Source: Thermoplasmata archaeon (GTDB lineage Archaea; Thermoplasmatota; SW-10-69-26). Taken from it: DNA of 5,888 nt. The stretch lies in the NCBI GenBank assembly GCA_003561665.1, contig PWVY01000231.1, positions 1 through 5,888 on the forward strand, in the 5' to 3' direction. Positions 1-4,480 of the stretch are shown in pieces. The translations under genes and the position numbers were made by a program. How positions within the stretch are numbered: position 1 is the stretch's first letter; every line of letters begins with the position of its first letter. The notes beneath the pieces were generated by a model. The model did no database searches and was not told the DNA's origin. It saw only the letters and a program-made list of their open reading frames with translations.

Positions 1-1
1 G

Positions 2-76
2 GGTGGGGGCATGGTGTTGTTGGATGCTGTGACGGGTGAGGTTTTGGAGTCTATGGGCGGTTTCGCGCCTCGCTGA
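2..76 (+). CDS. C-terminal end of an upstream gene (partial, unidentified)
   Basis: Reading from base 2, the + strand is open for 24 codons and ends at TGA 74-76; the other two + frames close at 37-39 and about 30-32. The peptide contains VLLDAVTGEVLESMGG and ends in FAPR. The codons are GC-rich with many G or T third positions, the same style as arlB1 downstream. The DA-TGEVL string is reminiscent of beta-propeller repeats but is far too short to assign a family. The gene starts outside the window and lies 121 bases before arlB1, so it may or may not share its transcript. It could also be chance open frame, since only 75 bases are visible. Confidence 0.45.
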   Translation, partial: GGGMVLLDAVTGEVLESMGGFAPR

Positions 77-197
77 TCGGTGCTTTGTGTGTGGGCCTTT
101 GGACCTTTGGGCCTGTTCCCGTTGTCACCGTGGGGGGACTTGGGAGGGTGTGGGCCTTCAAGTAGTACCTAGGTCCGAATAGGGGCCGTGAGCCTCC
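77..197 (+). promoter_or_regulatory. Leader region of arlB1 (no clear TATA box)
   Basis: This 121-base gap must hold whatever drives arlB1 unless the gene is read through from upstream. I see no convincing TATA/BRE pair. It contains an 11-base direct repeat GTGTGGGCCTT (89-99 and 148-158), a G-quadruplex motif (132-154), the 8-base palindrome ACCTAGGT (167-174) and a short Shine-Dalgarno-like GTGAG at 188-192, five bases before the ATG. The strand is very G/T-rich. Confidence 0.4.
132..154 (+). other. Canonical G-quadruplex motif in the arlB1 leader
   Basis: Four G-tracts lie in a row: G6 (132-137), GGG (142-144), GGG (146-148) and GGG (152-154), with loops of 4, 1 and 3 bases. This meets the usual G3+N1-7 pattern. 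It sits on the coding strand 43 bases before the arlB1 start codon, so it would be present in the mRNA if transcription starts upstream of it. That it folds or regulates anything is inference. Confidence 0.55.
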
Positions 198-827
198 ATG
201 AAGGCTAACCAGCGCCGCCGTGATGAGAACGCCGAGGACCCTTCGGATGAGGGCATGATCGGTATCGGGACCATGATTGTGTTCATCGCGGCGGTTATCG
301 TTGCCGCTATCGCGGCGGCGGTGATCATCAACACGGCGGGGAACCTTCAGCGGACAGCTCAAGACACGGGCCAGGAGACCACGGGTGAGGTGAGCTCGAA
401 CTTGTTCGTTCGGCAGGTCATCGGGAATTTGACCGAGGATCAGGATGCCGTGGAGAAGGTGTACTGGTACCTGGAGCTTGCTCCGGGTGCGATGAGCATC
501 GACTTGAACAACACGATCCTTCAGTGGAATCATGGAAGCAACTTCCACGATTTGAACATGACGAGCGAGCCGAACTGTGACTCGGAGGATTTCAACAGCC
601 TTGAGGATGGGTTCTGTACGCGCATGGTGTTCGATGCTGGGGACGGGAGCCGGTTCGTGCTCTCCAGCGGGGACAAGATCCGCGTGGAGGTGCACTTGGA
701 CGATGACGAGGTGCTCGAACCGCGCTCCGATGTGGATGCGTTGTTCATGCCGGAGATGGGCAGCCCCGTTCAGGGTGGCTTCAAGGTGCCTGCGGCGCTT
801 GATCGGCCCAACATCGTGCTCAACTAA
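198..827 (+). CDS. arlB1: Archaellin (archaeal flagellin), first paralogue
   Basis: This 209-residue protein is a filament subunit of the archaellum. It opens with a class III (prepilin-like) signal peptide: a basic start MKANQRRR, then an acidic stretch ending DEG, with predicted cleavage after Gly19 to leave MIGIGTM; Gly22 is the conserved +3 glycine. Residues 21-48 form the hydrophobic helix that packs the filament core (IGIGTMIVFI, then an Ala/Val-rich run and INTAGN). The remainder is the outer beta domain, with possible N-glycosylation sequons at Asn77, Asn104 and Asn120 and cysteines at 127 and 140. It ends in the block EPRSDVDALFMPE that is shared with the two paralogues. The MKAN start is common to all three, which fixes the ATG. 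It differs from arlB2/B3 in DNA style (GAG, CAG and G/T-ending codons), has Met rather than Glu at mature +1, and is followed by its own terminator-like signal, so it may be a separately expressed minor or alternative archaellin. Confidence 0.95.
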   Translation: MKANQRRRDENAEDPSDEGMIGIGTMIVFIAAVIVAAIAAAVIINTAGNLQRTAQDTGQETTGEVSSNLFVRQVIGNLTEDQDAVEKVYWYLELAPGAMSIDLNNTILQWNHGSNFHDLNMTSEPNCDSEDFNSLEDGFCTRMVFDAGDGSRFVLSSGDKIRVEVHLDDDEVLEPRSDVDALFMPEMGSPVQGGFKVPAALDRPNIVLN

Positions 828-855
828 CGAGCGCATCCATCCCTTGGAGGAGGCC

Positions 856-888
856 AGCTCTCTTTGGGGCTTTTCTCATCTTTTCCTT
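856..888 (+). terminator. Likely terminator after arlB1
   Basis: A short hairpin, AGCTCT (856-861) pairing with GGGGCT (866-871) around loop CTTT with two G-T wobbles, runs straight into a T-rich stretch with TTTT at 871-874 and 881-884. Archaeal transcripts often end at oligo-T tracts even without a strong hairpin. It lies 28 bases past the arlB1 stop codon. If it works, arlB1 is largely transcribed apart from arlB2 and the rest. Confidence 0.5.
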
Positions 889-1090
889 CTACCTTCCTGT
901 TCTTGGGAATGTTTCGTTCTTTCCTCCCGTTCGAAACCCCGCACCTGCCTCGTTCCCCTCTTAAGGGCTTCGGTTGTTCTCGTTTGGTCAACCACGGTTT
1001 GTTCTCCTTCGGCGGCGGGGGGGAGAGGGCGTGTTGGACGTTGCCCGAAACCCAGCCAGGGATACCCCCCTTGGCACTGAGCAGGGTGTA
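889..1090 (+). promoter_or_regulatory. arlB1-arlB2 intergenic region, presumed arlB2 promoter
   Basis: No credible gene is seen here; the open frames that cross it have no ribosome site and no family resemblance. It begins pyrimidine-rich, holds a weak inverted repeat GTTTCG (911-916) with CGAAAC (932-937), then a run of seven G at 1017-1023. A promoter for the archaellin operon is expected here because arlB1 seems to end with a terminator, but I could not pick out a TATA box; CGAAA strings near 932 and 1046 might be parts of a BRE, without a clear TATA following. Confidence 0.35.
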
Positions 1091-1095
1091 GGTGA
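1091..1095 (+). promoter_or_regulatory. Ribosome binding site that decides the arlB2 start
   Basis: GGTGA matches the archaeal anti-Shine-Dalgarno sequence and stands eight bases before the ATG at 1104. A possible GTG start at 1092 lies inside this site and would add only MSQA in front of the MKAN start common to the three archaellins, so 1104 is preferred. Confidence 0.75.
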
Positions 1096-1103
1096 GCCAG
1101 GCC

Positions 1104-1766
1104 ATGAAGGCGAACCGGAAAAGGAAACAAGAAAACAACGACCGTGCCGAGATCGGCATTGGGACGATGATCGTGTTCATCGCAGCCGTCATCGTCGCAG
1201 CCATCGCGGCCGCGGTCCTGATCAACACAGCCGGCAACCTGGAGCGACAAGCTTCACAAACCGGTCAAGAGACAACGGACGAAGTGTCCTCCAGCATGTT
1301 CGTGAGAGATGTCGTAGGCGTCAACACGAGCCAGGAGGCTGGCGAAGACGGCACACACAACAACATCTCCGAGGTGTACTGGTACGTATCCCTCGCGCCC
1401 GGCGCGAACAGCCAGGACCTGAACGAACTCGTCATACGATACCAATCGGACGATCAGAACCAGGACCTGACCTTGATCGACGACAACGATGGATGCGACG
1501 AAGAAGTACCTACCCAATTGAGCGAAGGGTTCTGTGCCCAGAAGATCGAGGATTCCTCGGATACGGGCGATAACATCCTCGCTGCCGGGGACCTCGTCCG
1601 CATCCAAGTTCATCTCTTATGGGATGAAGACGAAGATACGTCGGAGGAGCTGGAACCCCGAACCAACGTGGATGCATTGTTCATCCCCGAGGATGGAACG
1701 CCCACCCTGAACGGCTTCACGACGCCGTCGAGCCTTGAAGGCAACGCCTACGTGAGCCTATACTAG
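1104..1766 (+). CDS. arlB2: Archaellin, second paralogue
   Basis: A 220-residue archaellin precursor from the ATG at 1104. The leader MKANRKRKQENNDRA is cut before EIGIGTM, so the -1 residue is Ala15 instead of the usual Gly; archaeal prepilin peptidases are known to tolerate Ala in some substrates, but efficiency may differ. The hydrophobic assembly helix covers residues 17-44. The outer domain has sequons at Asn74 and Asn87, a cysteine pair at 131 and 144, and the closing block LEPRTNVDALFIPEDGTP near residues 183-200. The acidic loop DEDEDTSEE lies at about 174-182. Only 14 bases separate it from arlB3, so the two are surely cotranscribed. Its first roughly 80 bases of signal peptide and helix coding sequence are nearly identical to arlB3, showing duplication or gene conversion. 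The archaellin assignment is very secure; which paralogue is the major filament subunit cannot be told from sequence. Confidence 0.95.
   Translation: MKANRKRKQENNDRAEIGIGTMIVFIAAVIVAAIAAAVLINTAGNLERQASQTGQETTDEVSSSMFVRDVVGVNTSQEAGEDGTHNNISEVYWYVSLAPGANSQDLNELVIRYQSDDQNQDLTLIDDNDGCDEEVPTQLSEGFCAQKIEDSSDTGDNILAAGDLVRIQVHLLWDEDEDTSEELEPRTNVDALFIPEDGTPTLNGFTTPSSLEGNAYVSLY
1148..1228 (+). repeat. Near-identical block shared with arlB3 (copy 1)
   Basis: These 81 bases match 1834-1914 with two mismatches (at 1196 and 1199), including an unbroken 48-base run at 1148-1195. They encode the peptidase site and assembly helix. The same amino acids in arlB1 are written with different codons, so protein constraint alone does not explain the match; recent duplication or gene conversion does. 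Confidence 0.9.
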
Positions 1767-1769
1767 GAA

Positions 1770-1776
1770 GGTGATC
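1770..1776 (+). promoter_or_regulatory. Strong ribosome binding site of arlB3
   Basis: GGTGATC is a seven-base perfect match to the complement of the conserved 16S rRNA 3' end, four bases before the ATG at 1781 and four bases after the arlB2 stop codon TAG (1764-1766). It is the best ribosome site in the window and suggests that arlB3 is translated strongly. Confidence 0.8.
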
Positions 1777-1780
1777 AAGA

Positions 1781-2455
1781 ATGAAAGCTAACAACACATC
1801 TCGACGGAACACCAAGGCATCCGACGACAAAGGCGAGATCGGCATTGGGACGATGATCGTGTTCATCGCAGCCGTCATCGTTGCGGCCATCGCGGCCGCG
1901 GTCCTGATCAACACGGCCGGTAACTTGGAACGACAAGCTTCCGAAACCGGTCAAGAAACGACCGATGAAGTCTCGGCGAACATCTTCGTCCGCGACATCG
2001 TTGGACACGTTGAAGACAACGCAGACAGTGGAGATGACGTGATTACGAGCGTGAACTTCACGGTCTCGCTCGCACCCGGAGCAAACGCCATCGACTTCCA
2101 GCACCTGATGCTCCAGTGGCGAACCAACGACACGCTCCAAGACCTGTCGTTCAAGGCCGCCCAAGCGAACGCGGACAACATCGGGGACGAATGCTCAGAG
2201 CTTGAGGATGGGTACTGTGTGATCAACGTGAAGCAAGCCGACGATGGAGACGACTACTCGGTCCTCGCCCCCGGCGACAGGGTCCACGTACACGTCGCGC
2301 TAAACAACGAGGATGGTAACTTCGAAGAACACGAGGTTCTCTGGCCTCGAACCACCCTCGACGCGATGTTCATGCCCGAGGACGGGACGCCCGTGCAAAC
2401 CGGCTTCACGGCGCCCAGCTCCTTCGGCGGCAGCAGCTGGATCGTGCTGAAGTAG
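1781..2455 (+). CDS. arlB3: Archaellin, third paralogue
   Basis: A 224-residue archaellin precursor. The leader MKANNTSRRNTKASDDKG ends at Gly18, with mature protein beginning EIGIGTM, and residues 20-47 form the hydrophobic core helix. The outer domain carries sequons at Asn92 and Asn116, and cysteines at 138 and 146, spaced by seven residues rather than the twelve seen in arlB1 and arlB2. The C-terminal block LWPRTTLDAMFMPEDGTP and the ending GGSSWIVLK align with the other two. Another sequon (Asn5) falls in the leader, which stays in the cytoplasm and is removed, so it should not be glycosylated. It has the strongest ribosome site of the cluster and is the last gene before the hairpin at 2480, a position that often favours high expression. 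This is a good candidate for a major subunit, though that is inference. Confidence 0.95.
   Translation: MKANNTSRRNTKASDDKGEIGIGTMIVFIAAVIVAAIAAAVLINTAGNLERQASETGQETTDEVSANIFVRDIVGHVEDNADSGDDVITSVNFTVSLAPGANAIDFQHLMLQWRTNDTLQDLSFKAAQANADNIGDECSELEDGYCVINVKQADDGDDYSVLAPGDRVHVHVALNNEDGNFEEHEVLWPRTTLDAMFMPEDGTPVQTGFTAPSSFGGSSWIVLK
1834..1914 (+). repeat. Near-identical block shared with arlB2 (copy 2)
   Basis: Partner of 1148-1228, in direct orientation, 686 bases further on. Similarity continues with scattered silent changes through the codons for LERQAS and TGQETTDEV, then drops off in the outer domain. Recombination between the copies would delete one archaellin and leave a hybrid gene. Confidence 0.9.
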
Positions 2456-2479
2456 GCCTCCCAATCCGGATCTCGCTTA

Positions 2480-2521
2480 GAGGCGGCCTGGCCGCCTCCT
2501 CTCTCCTCTCTCCCCTCTCTA
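2480..2521 (+). terminator. GC-rich hairpin and CT-tract between archaellins and arlCDE
   Basis: GAGGCGGC (2480-2487) and GCCGCCTC (2491-2498) form a perfect 8-bp stem with loop CTG, starting 24 bases past the arlB3 stop. It is followed by an almost pure C/T stretch to 2521. The layout resembles an intrinsic terminator, but the tract is mixed C and T, not oligo-T, so partial termination or an RNA end-stabilising hairpin is more likely than a full stop. Such a site would give abundant archaellin mRNA and less message for the motor genes, a pattern known from other archaea. Confidence 0.6.
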
Positions 2522-2593
2522 TCACCCGCATCACGAGTCTCAAACGCTCTCACACGAACCACGAAACGACGACGACGCGACCCCACGATCCAC

Positions 2594-2599
2594 GAGGTG
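2594..2599 (+). promoter_or_regulatory. Ribosome binding site that decides the arlCDE start
   Basis: GAGGTG lies six bases before the ATG at 2606. A GTG at 2597 is in frame but is part of this site, so the ATG giving MGLFGG is the better start. Confidence 0.7.
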
Positions 2600-2605
2600 C
2601 AAAAC

Positions 2606-3595
2606 ATGGGCCTGTTCGGCGGCAAAGACGACGACGAAGACGAGACCCAAGAGGTCAACGCCCCCCCAGCCGAAGGCGAAGACGGGCAAGACCCCGACCA
2701 ACCCACGGACGAGAACGCCAACCCTGAAGCCGTGGACGAAGCCACCCAAGACGAAGAGGAAGAAGAAGAGGACGGCTTGAAGGTCGAAGAAGCGCTCAAA
2801 GACCTAAGCGCACGCATGGCGGTCCTATCCAGCAACCTCGAAGGCGTGCAAGACAGCCGAAGCGAACTCGAAGACCAACTCGGCAACGTGGAAGAACGCA
2901 TGAGCCGCCTTGGAAGCCTCGCCGAAGCCGTCAGCAGCGAGTACAACCCCTTCATCACCGAGAACGCTCCCGATCAACCCTCGTGGACACCGGAACTGGA
3001 GGACAAGGAGGATCTGGACGACCTTCCAGCCTCCGAATCCTCTTCCGGTGAACCCGAACCACCCACCCTCGACGAGACCGCGCACGATCAACCCCCGAAC
3101 CCAGAAGGGAACGATCAACACGAGGCCCAACCAAGCCCCGAGCCCGCGCAACCCCTCCAGGAAGAACCCTCCCTCGAGATGCCGCGCACGGATCCCGAAC
3201 GCTTGGAAACCGCCCTCGCAGAACCCATCGAGGACGTCCAACCTGAACCTGCACAGAACCCCTTCCCTACCACACAGAACACGGAGCTCGAAGAGAACCT
3301 CCTCCTGCTCGAATGGGTCGGCATGATGCTCGACCGCGTCGGTCGCGCCGGCCTCATGGATCTCCTCGATTACTACCAGAACCTCGGATGGCTCGACCGA
3401 ACCACCAAAGACCGAGCCACGCGCGTCGCCGTCGGCGTGGACGCCCCCGACCGCGTGGGGGATGCCCAATGGCGCGGCGACGTGGACCTTCACCGCAGAA
3501 GCCTCGTCGCCATCCAACGCCTCAAAGGAAACGAGGTGCCCGCCGCCCGCATCGATCAACTGCAACTCGACCTCGGCCGACTCTTCGAGGAGTGA
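2606..3595 (+). CDS. arlCDE: Fused archaellum accessory protein ArlC-ArlD/E
   Basis: This 329-residue cytosolic protein belongs to the ArlC/D/E group, which forms a ring under the archaellum motor and, with CheF, passes chemotaxis signals to it in euryarchaea. Residues 1-56 are an acidic low-complexity head (GGKDDDEDE and EEEEEED). Residues 57-118 are the ArlC-like coiled coil, closing with LAEAVSSEYNPFI, the family's characteristic end. Residues 119-227 are a disordered-looking linker rich in Pro, Glu, Asp, Asn and Gln. Residues 228-329 are the ArlD/E domain, marked by LLLLEWVGMMLDRVG and LLDYYQNLGWL. In methanococci these parts are separate genes; fusions of this kind are known in haloarchaea and other euryarchaea. 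No transmembrane segment is seen. Its stop overlaps the ribosome site of arlF, so the two are translated together. Family assignment is firm; whether to call the C-terminal part D or E is a matter of naming. Confidence 0.9.
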   Translation: MGLFGGKDDDEDETQEVNAPPAEGEDGQDPDQPTDENANPEAVDEATQDEEEEEEDGLKVEEALKDLSARMAVLSSNLEGVQDSRSELEDQLGNVEERMSRLGSLAEAVSSEYNPFITENAPDQPSWTPELEDKEDLDDLPASESSSGEPEPPTLDETAHDQPPNPEGNDQHEAQPSPEPAQPLQEEPSLEMPRTDPERLETALAEPIEDVQPEPAQNPFPTTQNTELEENLLLLEWVGMMLDRVGRAGLMDLLDYYQNLGWLDRTTKDRATRVAVGVDAPDRVGDAQWRGDVDLHRRSLVAIQRLKGNEVPAARIDQLQLDLGRLFEE

Positions 3596-3601
3596 TGCAC
3601 C

Positions 3602-4036
3602 ATGGGCTTCGCCGCCGTCGCCGGGCACGTCATCATCCTCGTCGCAGCCTTCAGCGCAGGCATCCTCCTTGCCGGCGCCATCAACAACAGCCTCTCAAGC
3701 CAGATCGACGCCCGCAACGACCTCACCGAACGCTTAACCGACGCCGCCCGCGCCGACTACGCCCTCGAAAGCGAAGGCTACACCCCCAGCACTGACCGAA
3801 CCTACGCCAACTTCACCAACCACGGGGCGCACGAGATCCACCTCGACCACATCACGCTCCTCATCGACGGCATCCACCACGCCCACGACGACATCGCGCA
3901 CGTCGAGATCCGAGAAACCCCCACCAGCAACATCTGGATGCCCGGCGAAACCCTCGAGATCATGACCGAGAACCAAGGCAACGCGAACATCACGATCGCC
4001 GACCTCTACGGGTTAGCAACGCACAGGAGGGCATAG
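3602..4036 (+). CDS. arlF: Archaellum stator protein ArlF
   Basis: This 144-residue protein has one N-terminal membrane helix (about residues 3-27, GHVIILVAAFSAGILLAGAI) followed by a short helical stalk and a beta-rich outer domain from about residue 66. ArlF is known to sit outside the membrane and bind the S-layer, with ArlG, as the fixed part against which the filament turns. The motif MPGETLEI (113-120) is typical of the ArlF/ArlG beta-sandwich. Sequons at Asn70 (NFT) and Asn129 (NIT) lie in the outer domain. The helix resembles archaellin's but has no prepilin peptidase site. The ribosome site GGAGTGAT (3589-3596) contains the arlCDE stop codon. Gene order and length support the call; sequence conservation of ArlF is generally low, so position carries weight here. 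Confidence 0.88.
   Translation: MGFAAVAGHVIILVAAFSAGILLAGAINNSLSSQIDARNDLTERLTDAARADYALESEGYTPSTDRTYANFTNHGAHEIHLDHITLLIDGIHHAHDDIAHVEIRETPTSNIWMPGETLEIMTENQGNANITIADLYGLATHRRA
4025..4030 (+). promoter_or_regulatory. Ribosome binding site of arlG inside arlF
   Basis: AGGAGG is a full Shine-Dalgarno core seven bases before the arlG ATG and lies within the last codons of arlF. It indicates that arlG is coupled to, but also independently started from, arlF translation. Confidence 0.8.
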
Positions 4037-4037
4037 G

Positions 4038-4475
4038 ATGTCAAGCGAGGTCGGAAGCACCCTCATCCTGTTCATCGCCGCCGTAGGCCTAGCCGGGCTC
4101 GTCGCCGCTGGCCTCACCGGCGCCATCGGGCAGATGGCGCTGAGCGTCGACGATCGAGGCCAAAGCCTCGCCGACGCCATCAGCACGGATCTCGCCATCG
4201 TCAATGATCCCAACAACGTTCCCTACGACGACGCCCAGAACGAGCTCACGCTCTACGTCAAGAACACCGGATCCAAATCCCTCACCAGCGAGGATCTTTT
4301 GATCCTCATCAACGGGCAACACGCCCCCTTCACCGCGACCGTGCTCGAACACGACAAATGGACCAAAGGCACCGTCCTCCAAGTCACCGTCGACGTCGAC
4401 CTCGACTCTGGGGACCACACGGCGCGCGCCCTCTACACCCCCAACATCGCAGACACCCTTGAGTTCAGAGTCTGA
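4038..4475 (+). CDS. arlG: Archaellum stator protein ArlG
   Basis: A 145-residue protein with an N-terminal hydrophobic segment (about residues 6-32, starting VGSTLILFIAAVGLAG) and an outer beta-sandwich domain from about residue 66, where NELTLYVKNTGSKSL is typical of the family. Known ArlG proteins form a filament that, capped by ArlF, connects the motor to the S-layer. The gene begins one base after the arlF stop, the usual pairing of these two partners. The N-terminal helix is archaellin-like, yet there is no basic leader or Gly/Ala-cleavage site before it, so it should stay membrane anchored. No cysteines and no clear N-glycosylation sequon are seen, unlike ArlF. Assignment rests on the helix-plus-beta architecture and the gene order. 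Confidence 0.88.
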   Translation: MSSEVGSTLILFIAAVGLAGLVAAGLTGAIGQMALSVDDRGQSLADAISTDLAIVNDPNNVPYDDAQNELTLYVKNTGSKSLTSEDLLILINGQHAPFTATVLEHDKWTKGTVLQVTVDVDLDSGDHTARALYTPNIADTLEFRV

Positions 4476-4480
4476 CCACC

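Noticed and set aside
77..197. TATA box and BRE for arlB1
   Set aside because: No A/T-rich octamer of the right type lies at a suitable distance; I would not name one by eye in this G/T-rich leader.
51..836. Minus-strand open frame of 261 codons opposite arlB1
   Set aside because: It covers arlB1 completely in antisense; high-GC DNA makes such frames common. arlB1 is supported by its paralogues.
926..940. GTTCGAAAC string resembling a tRNA T-loop
   Set aside because: No acceptor, D or anticodon stems could be placed around it within the gap, and the flanks are pyrimidine-rich.
864..1091. Possible small protein of 75 residues in the arlB1-arlB2 gap
   Set aside because: It starts in the terminator-like T-rich tract, lacks a ribosome site, and has an irregular composition (Pro, Phe, Ser, Cys) unlike the neighbours.
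1148..1914. Direct repeats considered as CRISPR or mobile element ends
   Set aside because: The two copies are inside homologous coding sequence in the same frame and encode the archaellin helix; there are only two, with a gene-sized interval.
2825..3628. Minus-strand open frame of 267 codons opposite arlCDE
   Set aside because: Antisense to a recognised ArlC/D/E protein, low complexity (Gly/Val/Leu), with no ribosome site or family resemblance.
3313..3795. Plus-strand open frame of 160 codons overlapping arlCDE and arlF
   Set aside because: Arg/Pro/His-rich frame-shadow of two recognised genes, with no start signals.
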